Assembly (NCBI RefSeq): GCF_014697545.1
Contig: NZ_JACJSA010000001.1
Location: 733,778 to 797,777, forward strand
Length of the DNA stretch: 64,000 bases
Direction: 5' to 3'
Source: Oscillatoria sp. FACHB-1407
GTDB lineage: Bacteria > Cyanobacteriota > Cyanobacteriia > Elainellales > Elainellaceae
Translations under genes and position numbers: made by a program
The notes under the pieces: model-generated
Databases searched by the model: none
Told to the model about the DNA's origin: nothing
What the model saw: the letters and a program-made list of their open reading frames with translations, nothing else
Part shown: positions 16,801-24,722 of the stretch, one piece after another
Numbering within the stretch: the first letter of the stretch is position 1
How the letters are laid out: each line of letters opens with the position of its first letter

Positions 16801-19067
16801 TGAATGGCGATATCTCCGCTATTGCCTGTCCCTGCCCGAACCTGGCTAAAAATTTGCCCATTGTTCATGGTGAAAGAACCTGTCAACACAGCGGCGATAT
16901 TTCCGGCATCACCCTGCCCTCCTTCACGAATCAGCGTTTGCAACTGCGCCCCATTCGTCAACGAGAGAGAACCAGCCACAATCCCAATGGTGCCTGCATC
17001 GCCAACTGCCCCTGACTCAACCGTACTAAAAGCGGCTGTTTGAAATTGACCTGCCCCCGGTGTACCAATCCCTTCAAACCGGACATCGCCTGTGCCAGCG
17101 TTGAATACAATATTGCCAGCATTGCCCTCACGCAGAGTGGCTGCATCGATTTGTGACCCATTAGCAACAGAAATCAGCCCATTCGCTCTGACACTAATAT
17201 TGCCAGCATTAAAACTTCCGGTTGTCGCGGTGATTGGTTGGTTTGTCGTTTGCAAGTTGCTGTTATTAATAACAACAGTGGTTGGAGCCGTTGGGTCGTT
17301 CTCCACCTCGTCAGAGCTACTGCCAATAAAAATTCGCCCGAAATTACCTTCCGCTTCAACGCGACTACCATTGACAATGTCAATGCGATTGCGAGCATCG
17401 ATAAAAACATCTCCTGCAAATTCAGTCCCCGTATTCGATGCTGTGATTTGAGCATTGTTTAACAACACAGAGCCATTTGTAGACTCAATCCGAATCGTGC
17501 TGGGGGAGACAGTCGAGAGGCTGTTGATACTGCTGCTGTCAATGCGACTCCCTGGATTAAAGGTGATGTCTCCTACTGCCCGAAAGTTGACATTGCCACT
17601 GGAGCCTAGATTAAACGCGGATGTGATGACCAGTCCGTTGAGGGCAATGCCACTGCGAGCATCAACCGTGACAGAGCCACCGCCATCTGCACCACCTGTG
17701 TCGATCGCCCCAATCACAATGCCACCGGGAGCCGCCAACGCATTCGGTCGATATTGGTTCGTCAGGTAAACAATGCCACCCAGGTTGCTACCCGTAAAGT
17801 TAATCGCATTCACCCGAATATCTGCCGTCGTTGCCCCTGCTGCTGGAGGAACAGGTGCGCCAATCACCGTGTTGCCCGGAAAGCCAGGAATTTGTGACCA
17901 ATCGACTCCCGCTCGGATATCGACAAAAAATCGATTAGCTCCATCTACTTCTCCCCCATTCACAGATGTTGGAATGCCATTGGTCGCCAGAGCCGCCAGA
18001 AAAGGATTGGGGTTTCTGGGGTTAATTGTGTTGGCATCATCACCAACGCTGGTGACCTCGACATTCCCCAGAGTGACGCTACCCCCCGCCAGGATGTGCA
18101 GCGAGGCAGTGTTGAGCACATCTCCCAACACCACATCTCCAGTGGCCAAAATAATTGGGTCAAAGGGGCTGATCAGATCGCCCCGTGCGCCACCCAACCG
18201 CTGAATCCGAAAGTCACCACCACTCCAATAGTGCGCGTCACCCCCCACCGGATTCGCGGAGCGCAACGTCATATCGCTACCTGAGAAAAAGCCACTGCTG
18301 GGATGGTTGAGGGCAAAGATATCTACGGTGCGATCGCCCTGTACCAGCAACTCCCCTCCTGCCTGAGCAACAAACGGGGTGGTGACACTATCGCGAATCT
18401 GCACAGTGTCTCGTGCCTGCAAGGTCAAGTGGCGTCCAGCTTGCAATTGCCCCTGCAAATTCAAGCGATCGCCAGAGAGGGTGAGATCTTGCCCGGTGGT
18501 GAGTTGTCCCTGATTCGTAATGTTGCCTGTCCCGTATTGCAAGCCGATCGGCACTCGCATCGTCAGGAGTGGCGGTGCCTGGGGATTGGTAGCACTGAAG
18601 TCACTGCCATCGGGGAAGGTGAAGCGATCGCCCGTACTGGCAACAAAGGAACCCCCAATATCAAGGCGAGCATTGGGTCCAAACAAAATGCCATTGGGGT
18701 TCAACAGAAACAGGTTTGCCCCTCCATCTACGCCCAGGGTGCCCATGATGTCTGACACATCGCTGCCTGTGACGCGACCCAAAATATTCTCAATGCCAGC
18801 AGGATTGCTGAAATAAACTCGCTGTCCCTCGTTGACGTTAAATTCTTGAAAACTGTGAAACAGGTTAACTCCACGGGTGGCTCCCCCGTCGATACGATCG
18901 CCTAATCTGCCCCGTACCGTGACACCCCGATTGATGGTCGATCGCTCCGCCCCCAACGTCTCGTCAGGAACAATCTGAGCCAGAGCGGTTGGGCTGTAAA
19001 GGGCGATCGTGCCAACTCCCAACATCACACCACCAACCAACACTCCACCATGCCAGCTATGCGCCAT
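13854..19067 (-). CDS. Two-partner-secretion exoprotein (filamentous hemagglutinin-type TpsA)
   Basis: 1737 residues from ATG 19067. An earlier ATG at 19136 would put 23 polar residues before the signal peptide, so I reject it. The signal peptide is followed by a TPS domain (roughly 30-230) with GVNLFHSFQEFNVNEG, LFLLNPNGILFGPNARLDIGGSF and FSNPAG, the signatures recognised by outer-membrane TpsB transporters. The body is a long series of beta-helix repeats rich in G, N, S and T (AGNI, GDAGSV, INARDAIVIQ...). The C-terminus contains a few Cys and no membrane anchor. It is probably a surface or shed adhesin. No TpsB gene lies in the window. Many long antisense frames exist because of biased codon use; none looks real. 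Confidence 0.9.
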   Translation of the reverse strand: MAHSWHGGVLVGGVMLGVGTIALYSPTALAQIVPDETLGAERSTINRGVTVRGRLGDRIDGGATRGVNLFHSFQEFNVNEGQRVYFSNPAGIENILGRVTGSDVSDIMGTLGVDGGANLFLLNPNGILFGPNARLDIGGSFVASTGDRFTFPDGSDFSATNPQAPPLLTMRVPIGLQYGTGNITNQGQLTTGQDLTLSGDRLNLQGQLQAGRHLTLQARDTVQIRDSVTTPFVAQAGGELLVQGDRTVDIFALNHPSSGFFSGSDMTLRSANPVGGDAHYWSGGDFRIQRLGGARGDLISPFDPIILATGDVVLGDVLNTASLHILAGGSVTLGNVEVTSVGDDANTINPRNPNPFLAALATNGIPTSVNGGEVDGANRFFVDIRAGVDWSQIPGFPGNTVIGAPVPPAAGATTADIRVNAINFTGSNLGGIVYLTNQYRPNALAAPGGIVIGAIDTGGADGGGSVTVDARSGIALNGLVITSAFNLGSSGNVNFRAVGDITFNPGSRIDSSSINSLSTVSPSTIRIESTNGSVLLNNAQITASNTGTEFAGDVFIDARNRIDIVNGSRVEAEGNFGRIFIGSSSDEVENDPTAPTTVVINNSNLQTTNQPITATTGSFNAGNISVRANGLISVANGSQIDAATLREGNAGNIVFNAGTGDVRFEGIGTPGAGQFQTAAFSTVESGAVGDAGTIGIVAGSLSLTNGAQLQTLIREGGQGDAGNIAAVLTGSFTMNNGQIFSQVRAGTGNSGDIAIQASSVDLRNDSLLQAANLSTGLAGDITIASQGRVSIINSTIEATSTNNLAQATSTDDFSEIRLTALEDSVFLSGATVTTTNNSTGTDTTTDADDGIAGDIFIDARDRIVIQNQSTVASRGRTGRVLIGSVLPSATVDILNNPEDTTDQFGVIADGFAGQVSITALDRLQVFNSRITSRSDNDAVTGDFGKIDLTALTGFVLLDGRTLLSSTNFGEGLAGDIRINARDAIVIQGRSEVLSQGQLGQILVGSDPSNGPLPQQILIRGNSLLSTDNGFINDSTERAGNIVVYGLDRVNIINSRITSRSRNETDNFSFIQVLSPRGSVFLNSAELSTTNANVGVAGDISISARNIVSLVNQSELTSEGNFGRILIGRAAEYTTLLPNRIRVSNTRLSTSNQIDDSSIAENNQVFGQAGTIFLSARRNIAIANPIPRPDIPPSRFSILSETVGDEPAGNIFLSVLNGSVDIEGGFISSRTGLGVSGDGGSITVFGRSLNMSGGAQLSTSTSGSGDAGSVLLNVRDTINLDDVAIFSSVEDGASGDGGVIFAGNLTFSNQGTVAAIEPARSFNAVNGAQLITSTNGSGDAGSVLISARDVTFSGTDADGLPSAVFSGVDVQGTGRGGDVFVLGSTTLDANENIRTFQAVDSLRIQDGALITVSSFGQGDIGGVATTSERLSSAGNVTIAARRLQLQNNGRIIARTGIGNGGNIRSVTPDSLLLMSGGSRISSTAGTSGQPGNGGNIIIRTGEGFAIAGALGNNDISSDAFFGAGGRVIVDAQGIIGFVNRSRADIERLLGADAFNEVDPTSRLQTNDITAISQSDAALDGIVDINATDFDTRTITNLPANLADATQLIARNCPSEGEQELGEFVVTGRGGLPANPNEILGSDDVLTDWVNPTGEAEDAADQSDPQSNLHTPIVEAQQWMMNSTGQVVLVATTPNQSPNLNPALCNARAANPRADAQAVSYGATPAPETNAREISVTQH

Positions 19068-19897
19068 AGCAAAACCGTCTCCCCGGAAAATAACACATGT
19101 GCATTGTTTGTAATGGCTGCACACCTGATTCAACATTCGTTCTGGTTTATAGCTATAACACCCCTAAAAGCGGTATGAGATTGAGTAGGGTTGCTATAGG
19201 TGTAAACACGATATGCACCCGACGGCAGCAAGTAGTGACCCAAGTTAAATGCCATTGAAAGACCTGCCCAGAGACATGGCTTGCCCGTCTTCGATCACGA
19301 TCACTTCCGCTACGGTAGTAGGTCATGGAAGCAATTCACCAGAATGAAGACAAGCGAGTCTGATACGTCAGTTCTATCGGCTTCAGCAGGAGATTACCAC
19401 GATATCACCCGACAATTCAGCAAGCGTTCTAAACATTTAATAGTCAATCCTTTAGAAGCCTAATGATTGAGATTGGGTTAAGAATCTTCATATCCTTGAG
19501 TCGGAATCCTTGAGGGCGATCGCCTTGATCACAATTTAATTTGCTCCATTAAAAAGCGGGTTAAGCGAATACCCATCACCCAAATGGATATTTTCACAAC
19601 CCCATATCGTATTCTTCGTCGCTTGTGGAAATATCCACTGTTAAAAACCATCCATCTCAAAAACTCAATTGGGCTACCATGCAGATGACTTTATAAAATT
19701 AAAGACTCAATTTTATAGAAATACGGTTGCAACTCTAAATTCTCTGCTATAAATGCAATTGCATTAATCAAAATATCAATTGGTAGAAAAATCAAATTTG
19801 ATCGCCCCTATTGCTAAAGTGATCTTAAGCAAGCGATCGCTCTCCAATCGTTACAGCCCACCGTCACAAGAAACGTCTGCTCTGACTTCAGGTTTCA
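19068..19897. other. 830-base divergent spacer with a long dyad at 19585-19637
   Basis: Separates the exoprotein gene (minus) from the 120-residue gene (plus). The clearest structure is an inverted repeat: TGGATATTTTCACAA (19585-19599) pairs with TTGTGGAAATATCCA (19623-19637) with a single mismatch and a 23-base loop. It could be an operator or an RNA stem. A 60-codon frame at 19281 has no ribosome site or family look. A HIP1 site lies near 19516. Confidence 0.5.
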
Positions 19898-20260
19898 ATG
19901 GATATTCAAGAGGAAATTAATCGACAACGAGTAAAGCATATTATTAGCAGTTATCAGCTTGGCGGTAGCGAGGCTGATCAAATGGAGCTTTATCTCAAGG
20001 AATTAGTTGAGACTTATCCAATGCCATTAATCGAATTAGCACTGGTTGAAACATTAGTGGATCATTGGCTGACAGTGCCCTTAGTCAGGGGGCGAGATTT
20101 CTTTAGTCAGGCACACGACAAACTCAAACATTGGGAAAACCAACCCATCGTTAGTACCATCACTCCAGAGCAGTTTCAGCAAATTACAGGGCTTGATCCA
20201 TCTCCTGTGTTTGGCTCCACTGAAAAACCCCCGACTCGACCAATTGTGCATCCCTCATAA
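19898..20260 (+). CDS. Hypothetical protein, 120 residues
   Basis: Soluble, largely helical protein: IQEEINRQRVKHIISSYQLGG, MELYLKELVETYPMPLIELALVETLVDHW and LVRGRDFFSQAHDKLKHWE read as amphipathic helices. The C-terminal tail (PSPVFGSTEKPPTRPIVHPS) is Pro-rich and probably unstructured. It has no signal peptide or catalytic motif. It resembles lineage-specific cyanobacterial proteins, but I cannot name a family. Isolated gene. Confidence 0.7.
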   Translation: MDIQEEINRQRVKHIISSYQLGGSEADQMELYLKELVETYPMPLIELALVETLVDHWLTVPLVRGRDFFSQAHDKLKHWENQPIVSTITPEQFQQITGLDPSPVFGSTEKPPTRPIVHPS

Positions 20261-20261
20261 A

Positions 20262-20352
20262 TGAAGAGAGAAGAGGGAAGAGGGAAGAAGAATAAACGAT
20301 AAAGGCTGAAGGATAAAAAAGAGGGAAGAAGGAAGAGAGAAGAGGGAAGAGC
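20262..20352 (+). repeat. Purine-rich degenerate tandem repeat
   Basis: Runs of GAAGAGGGAAGA and AGAGGGAA units directly after the stop of the 120-residue gene. The same flavour recurs at 46281-46425 and, as the complement, near 30905-30955. Confidence 0.6.
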
Positions 20353-20400
20353 CAAGAGCCATTTCACCTGCGACTAAAGTGCGGGCTAATAATACGAGAT

Positions 20401-20538
20401 AGGTGCATCTGACGGTTAGGGGAACGGCGGTTTTAACCGCACCTATCAGAACAAAACCTCAGCCTGCGTAGGCGAACTTGGCTCCAATAGCCGCAAATTC
20501 ATTCGCCAGGTTCAGTCCCCTAAGCACTAGATATACCT
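20401..20538 (+). repeat. MITE-like repeat F2, copy 2 (GGTGCATCT-end subtype)
   Basis: Begins AGGTGCATCTGACGGTTAGG and ends CAGTCCCCTAAGCACTAGATATACC, so the ends are roughly inverted (GGTGCATCT / AGATATACC). Internal blocks are ACGGCGGTTTTAACCGCA, CCTGCGTAGGCGAACTTGG and CCGCAAATTCATTCGCCAGG. Same subtype as 28027 and 32771. Confidence 0.75.
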
Positions 20539-20664
20539 ACCTATACGAAGTCTACTGAAGCCGACAGAGAGAGCTTCAGTCCACTTGAGTGAACTTTGGA
20601 GGCTAGTTCACCATTGAGGCGCGGGCAGATGGAACGGGTGTATCCAGAATGTTGTGTAAAACCC

Positions 20665-20738
20665 TCTACTCTCTTACTCCCCCACTCCCTCACTCCCTCA
20701 CTCCCTCACTCCCCTACTCCCTCACTCCCGACTCCCTG
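20665..20738 (+). repeat. Short tandem repeat, CTCACTCC unit
   Basis: About nine imperfect 8-base units (CTCACTCC, with variants CCTACTCC and CCCACTCC). It ends inside the last codons of comF, whose stop is at 20722. Confidence 0.75.
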
Positions 20739-21429
20739 CAAAGGCAGGTTTCGCGATCGCCACCACTCCATAAACGCGAATCTGATGTCGTCTCAACGTC
20801 TGTGCAGCCGCATTAACCGTAGCTCCCGTAGTGTAGATATCATCGAGCAACAATACGGGAGTTTTAGAAGCGTAACGCCGAAACTCCTGACCCAACTGAA
20901 AAGCACCCGCCAAATTTTGCTGGCGAGCCGCCGCTGATAAGCCAAACTGAGCATCCGTTGCTCGTACCCGCTCTAATCCCTGTCGTCGCAGAGGCAATCC
21001 CGTCACTCCACAAAAGGTTTCGGCTAACAACTCTGCCTGATCAAACCCCCGCTTATGTCGCTTTGCCGCGTGCATCGGGATAGGAACCACTGTAACAGCC
21101 GTCTGACTCAGGGGCGAGGCTAACCAGGCATGGGCTAACCACCGTCCCATGGGTTGTGCCAGTTGGGGTTGGTTGTCGTATTTCAAGGTGGCGATCGCTC
21201 GCTTCAATGCCCCTCCATACTCCCCCCAGGCAAACACAGGTAATGGAGCGTGCCAACCTGCTCCCGGTTCAGATAGCTGGCAACGTTTTACCTGTCGCTC
21301 ACAATCGAGACACAATTCCAAAGGGGTCGATCGCTGGCACGCCGGACAAACCGATTGCAAAAACATGCCAAGTAGAGGCTTCAAAGATTGAGTCCAACGT
21401 TGCATTGCCACCCTTTGTGATGAGAACAA
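20722..21429 (-). CDS. comF: ComF family phosphoribosyltransferase-like protein
   Basis: 235 residues. Two CxxC pairs, CPAC and CLDC (about 29-43), form the N-terminal zinc ribbon. A type I PRTase fold follows with VPIPMHAAKRHKRGFDQAELLA and the PRPP-binding loop VLLLDDIYTTGAT. In naturally transformable bacteria, ComF acts in the cytoplasm in DNA uptake (family knowledge). Length is typical. No other competence genes are nearby. The last codons run into the CTCACTCC tandem repeat, so the C-terminus (AKPAFAGSRE) may vary between strains. Confidence 0.88.
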   Translation of the reverse strand: MFSSQRVAMQRWTQSLKPLLGMFLQSVCPACQRSTPLELCLDCERQVKRCQLSEPGAGWHAPLPVFAWGEYGGALKRAIATLKYDNQPQLAQPMGRWLAHAWLASPLSQTAVTVVPIPMHAAKRHKRGFDQAELLAETFCGVTGLPLRRQGLERVRATDAQFGLSAAARQQNLAGAFQLGQEFRRYASKTPVLLLDDIYTTGATVNAAAQTLRRHQIRVYGVVAIAKPAFAGSRE

Positions 21430-21751
21430 ACAAAAAAATTGATGCAGGACTAGCCGTGCTCAAAGGCTAGAACGGAGGGCAGAGGTAGATCCTATGTCCG
21501 AAAAACACTTCCATACCTCTATCGTTTTAAGCTTGGTGCATCGTGCTATACAGTGTAAAATGCCAAAATCGCTAACATCTGATGTAAAAAACAGCAGAGT
21601 GGGTAGAATGGCATTTAATAAATCTATAGTTCCACTTCAACTAATGGGACTTAACATAGTCTCTATATCCCTGTTGTTAGCGTTTCACGTAAAACCTGAA
21701 TAGACACCTTCCACGAATCATCCTTGCTAACAGACATCTGATACTTTGCTC
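21430..21751. other. Divergent spacer upstream of infC
   Basis: 322 bases between comF (minus) and infC (plus). A 69-codon frame at 21494-21703 ends in a hydrophobic stretch but has no visible ribosome site or family resemblance, so I do not call it. The AT-rich segments at about 21610-21640 and 21660-21690 could hold the infC promoter. Confidence 0.4.
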
Positions 21752-22282
21752 ATGCCGCCAATTACTAAACAGAATCGCGATTTACCAACTATTAACGAAC
21801 GAATTCGGTTTCCAAAAATCAGAGTTATTGATACAGACGGTGGTCAGCTTGGCATTTTGACACCGCGTGAAGCTTTGAGACTGGCTGAAGAGAAAGAGCT
21901 TGATCTAGTGCTGGTAAGCGATAAGGCAGACCCACCCGTCTGCCGCATCATGGATTATGGCAAGTTCAAGTTTGAGCAGGAAAAGAAAGCCCGTGAAGCC
22001 CGCAAAAAGCAGCACACCTCCGACGTTAAGGAAGTGAAGATGCGCTACAAAATCGAAGAGCACGATTATCGTGTTTGCATCAACCGGGCAGAAAAGTTTC
22101 TTAAAGATGGCGATAAAGTCAAAGCAACCATCATGTTTCGGGGTCGGGAGATTCAACACAGCGACCTGGCAGAAAGCTTGCTTCAACGCATGGCTACCGA
22201 CCTGCAAGAACTCGCTGAGGTGCAACAGGCTCCAAAACGTGAAGGACGCAATATGATGATGTTGCTGTCGCCTAAAAAGTGA
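21752..22282 (+). CDS. infC: Translation initiation factor IF-3
   Basis: 176 residues from ATG 21752 (a TTG two codons earlier is in frame but unlikely). The N-terminal domain begins [19 protein letters not shown]; a helical linker [19 protein letters not shown] follows; and the C-terminal domain contains [35 protein letters not shown] and the terminal [15 protein letters not shown]. It binds the 30S subunit and checks the initiator tRNA. The usual downstream rpmI-rplT genes are absent, and a lipoprotein gene follows after 20 bases instead; infC is often separate from rpmI-rplT in cyanobacteria. Confidence 0.97.
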   Translation: MPPITKQNRDLPTINERIRFPKIRVIDTDGGQLGILTPREALRLAEEKELDLVLVSDKADPPVCRIMDYGKFKFEQEKKAREARKKQHTSDVKEVKMRYKIEEHDYRVCINRAEKFLKDGDKVKATIMFRGREIQHSDLAESLLQRMATDLQELAEVQQAPKREGRNMMMLLSPKK

Positions 22283-22302
22283 TGCTCTAATGAGCACAAA
22301 CA

Positions 22303-22824
22303 ATGAGCAAGTTTAATCCCTGGAAAATTGCATTTTTCCTAATTGTTGCCGCAGGTTGCATCCCCTCAGGTCAGGTTTCAGGAGGAGTCTCTCCTACGCC
22401 TGAACCTGCCTCGCCTGCATCGATCGCCCCTGCTTCTCCCTCTGAGTCAACATCTCCCAGTGCATCCAACTCCCCGACTAAAACAGAGGGTACGGGTGGG
22501 GATATCGTGGCTCAAGCCGCAGATTGCACTAACCCGCAAACCCAGTTAGAGATTAACGAATGTGCGGCTAAGTCTGCTGAAGTAGCCGATGAGAAGTTAA
22601 ACGAAGTCTATCAACAACTCAAAGCCACCCTATCCCCCAATCAAGAAAAACTGCTGACCGATGCCCAACTCGCCTGGATTGAGTTTCGGGATAAGAACTG
22701 TGAGTTTGCCAGAGGTAGATTTGAGGGGGGGTCGATCGCCCCTACAGTCTATAGCAGTTGCATTGAGCGTGTGACTCAACAGCGTACTGAAGAACTCCAG
22801 GGCTATGCCCAAGACCAGCTTTGA
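22303..22824 (+). CDS. LprI-type (DUF1311) lipoprotein
   Basis: 173 residues. The N-terminus FFLIVAAGC is a permissive lipobox with Cys19. A Ser/Pro/Thr-rich linker (about 25-70) follows. The DUF1311 domain has DCTNPQTQLEINECAAKSAEVADEKLN, LLTDAQLAWIEFRDKNCEF and SSCIERVTQQRTEEL, with four Cys likely to form two disulfides. Relatives include the lysozyme inhibitor LprI. It starts 20 bases after infC, so readthrough is possible. A 58-base perfect palindrome follows. Confidence 0.85.
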   Translation: MSKFNPWKIAFFLIVAAGCIPSGQVSGGVSPTPEPASPASIAPASPSESTSPSASNSPTKTEGTGGDIVAQAADCTNPQTQLEINECAAKSAEVADEKLNEVYQQLKATLSPNQEKLLTDAQLAWIEFRDKNCEFARGRFEGGSIAPTVYSSCIERVTQQRTEELQGYAQDQL

Positions 22825-22862
22825 TGAGGTCTGTTTGGTAGTCACAGCGAGGCGATTAATGC

Positions 22863-22920
22863 AGAGACGCGATTAGTGTAGAGCCGCGATTAATCGCGGC
22901 TCTACACTAATCGCGTCTCT
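22863..22920. repeat. Perfect 58-bp palindrome
   Basis: Two 29-base arms without any loop: AGAGACGCGATTAGTGTAGA continues into GCCGCGATT, and the exact reverse complement follows. It lies between the convergent LprI-like and wecB genes. It can extrude as a cruciform or act as a bidirectional transcription stop. There is no T-run, so a classical terminator is not shown. Confidence 0.9.
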
Positions 22921-22927
22921 ACACTAG

Positions 22928-24043
22928 CTATCTGCCTTCAAAATACTCCCTAACGATCGCCACGATTCGCTCTGACGCATGACCATCGCCAAAGGGATTC
23001 ACAGCCGTTGCCATGGTGTTGTAAGCGACAGGGTTACTTAACAATTCACCTGCCTCATTCAGAATGCGATCGGGTTGGGTGCCGATGAGTTTGGCGGTGC
23101 CTGCGGCGATCGCCTCAGGTCGTTCTGTCGTTTCGCGCAACACCAACACAGGTTTGCCCAGGCTGGGGGCTTCTTCTTGCAATCCGCCAGAGTCCGTCAG
23201 TAGCAGATAACAACGCTGCATCGCGCCGACCAACTCAGCATAGTCGAGCGGCTCGATGAGAAACGCTCTGGGATGACTGCCCAACAACGCTTGCAACGGT
23301 TCCCGTACGGTGGGGTTGCGGTGCAATGGCAATAACAGAGCCGTATCGGGGAACTTATCCAACACCTTGAGAAATCCCTGAGCAATGTCCTGTAACGGCT
23401 CACCCCAGTTTTCGCGCCGATGCACAGTTGCCAACAATACGCGATATTGGCTCCAGTCCAGATTGGGAATGGTGCAAGGGGGGTGCTGTGCTGCAACAGT
23501 CAGCAGAGCATCGATCACCGTGTTGCCCGTCTGGTAAATTTTGCCCACCACGCCCGATCGCTCCAGATTCTCAAACGCTAACTGAGTTGGCGCAAAGTTA
23601 AGTTGCGTGATTTGCGAGATCAGGCGACGGTTTGCCTCTTCGGGGTAGGGGTTAAACAGGTCGTCAGTGCGTAATCCTGCTTCGACATGCCCCACTGGAA
23701 TGCGGTGATAAAAGGCGGCGATCGCCGCGGCAAAGGCGGTGGTCGTATCTCCCTGCACAATTACTAACCGGGGTTGGATCTGTTGAAACAACGCCTCTAG
23801 TCCCTGCAAACTGCGACAGGTAATATCGGTGAGGGTCTGCTTGTGCTGCATGATCGCCAGATCCTGATCAGCCGTTAACTCAAACAGATCCATCACCTGC
23901 TGCACCATCTCCCGATGTTGTCCCGTTAAAACAACGTGGGTTTCAAAGGCAGGATTTTGCTTAAACTGCCGAATTACGGGAGCCAGTTTAATCGCCTCGG
24001 GGCGCGTTCCGAGAATGATGCAGATGGGGAGTGGGGTTTGCAT
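22928..24043 (-). CDS. wecB: UDP-N-acetylglucosamine 2-epimerase (non-hydrolysing)
   Basis: 371 residues, full length. Interconverts UDP-GlcNAc and UDP-ManNAc for surface polysaccharides, in the cytoplasm. Visible motifs are the N-terminal GTRPEAIKLAPVI, VLTGQHREM, VQGDTTTAFAAA, PVGHVEAGLRTDDLFNPYPEE(A)NRR, VHRREN and LTDSGGLQEEAPSLGKPVLVLRETTERPEA. All substrate-binding motifs of the GT-B fold family are present. It is downstream of the DUF4340 gene on the same strand, separated by a G-rich tandem repeat. Confidence 0.95.
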   Translation of the reverse strand: MQTPLPICIILGTRPEAIKLAPVIRQFKQNPAFETHVVLTGQHREMVQQVMDLFELTADQDLAIMQHKQTLTDITCRSLQGLEALFQQIQPRLVIVQGDTTTAFAAAIAAFYHRIPVGHVEAGLRTDDLFNPYPEEANRRLISQITQLNFAPTQLAFENLERSGVVGKIYQTGNTVIDALLTVAAQHPPCTIPNLDWSQYRVLLATVHRRENWGEPLQDIAQGFLKVLDKFPDTALLLPLHRNPTVREPLQALLGSHPRAFLIEPLDYAELVGAMQRCYLLLTDSGGLQEEAPSLGKPVLVLRETTERPEAIAAGTAKLIGTQPDRILNEAGELLSNPVAYNTMATAVNPFGDGHASERIVAIVREYFEGR

Positions 24044-24048
24044 TGGAG

Positions 24049-24109
24049 GGAGGTGGGGAGTGGGGAGTGGGGAATGGGAATGGAGAGTGGGAAGTAGGGA
24101 GTGGGGTGC
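24049..24109 (-). repeat. Short tandem repeat, GGGGAGT unit
   Basis: GGTGGGGAGTGGGGAGTGGGGAATGGG and similar degenerate units fill the gap between wecB and the DUF4340 gene. On the opposite strand this is the same ACTCCCC flavour as 20665-20738. Confidence 0.65.
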
Positions 24110-24111
24110 CG

Positions 24112-24711
24112 TCAGTTAGGGGATGGCGATGGTTCGCTGTTAGGTGATGCTTCATTTGCAGGAATGGCTTTCCATTCAGGGAAAGCACGATTAACCGCCG
24201 CATCAAAGTCAGTGGGCACCAGCACAACATTAAGGGATTCGGCAGGTTCAGTTGGAGGGTCGATCTGAGCATACAAGCGACTGCGATCGAAGTTATAGCC
24301 CCCGATGATGAGGCGATGGCTTTCCTGGTTGTCGAGTTTGAACTCGATTTCTGCCATCGGTTGATGGAAGCCAAAATCCTCTCGTTGGTCAGCAGGTGCA
24401 GTAAAGCCTTGATTTCCCTCACTCACGGCAAGCAGGTTCAGCAGATAGGCGATCGAAGCGGGGTTCGCGGGAACTGCATCCGGTTCCTTCATCTGCCAGG
24501 TGCCGCTGTCATCTTTGGCAAACGAGAGCGATCGCAACTGCGTTTTCAACGTCAATGAGGTGATCTGCTGTTCCTCAACAGCAAACAAATCTTGAGTTTC
24601 AGCATTGTCACTGTCCCGTGAGGGGGCACTATTCATCTGAGACAGATAGACCGCACCACCGAGAATGGCAGCCGTTACCACCAGGGCGATCGTCGTCGGT
24701 TTTAATTTCAT
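24112..24711 (-). CDS. DUF4340 domain protein
   Basis: 199 residues. One N-terminal membrane helix (about 7-24, TTIALVVTAAILGGAVYL) anchors an extracytoplasmic domain with the DUF4340 pattern: LFAVEEQQITSLTLKT, WQMKEPDAVPANPASIAYLLNLL and FKLDNQESHRLIIGG. The C-terminal tail is low complexity (NSEPSPSPN). DUF4340 proteins usually accompany GldG-type subunits of gliding-type ABC exporters. Here the GldG gene ends 11 bases upstream, so they form an operon. The role is unknown. Confidence 0.85.
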   Translation of the reverse strand: MKLKPTTIALVVTAAILGGAVYLSQMNSAPSRDSDNAETQDLFAVEEQQITSLTLKTQLRSLSFAKDDSGTWQMKEPDAVPANPASIAYLLNLLAVSEGNQGFTAPADQREDFGFHQPMAEIEFKLDNQESHRLIIGGYNFDRSRLYAQIDPPTEPAESLNVVLVPTDFDAAVNRAFPEWKAIPANEASPNSEPSPSPN

Positions 24712-24722
24712 CAGTCAACCTC

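Noticed and set aside
14290..18816. Several plus-strand open frames of 70-220 codons opposite the exoprotein gene
   Set aside because: They mirror the repetitive, codon-biased exoprotein frame, lack ribosome sites and domain patterns, and overlap each other; they are antisense shadows.
19281..19463. 60-codon frame upstream of the 120-residue gene
   Set aside because: No ribosome site, no hydrophobic or domain pattern; chance frame.
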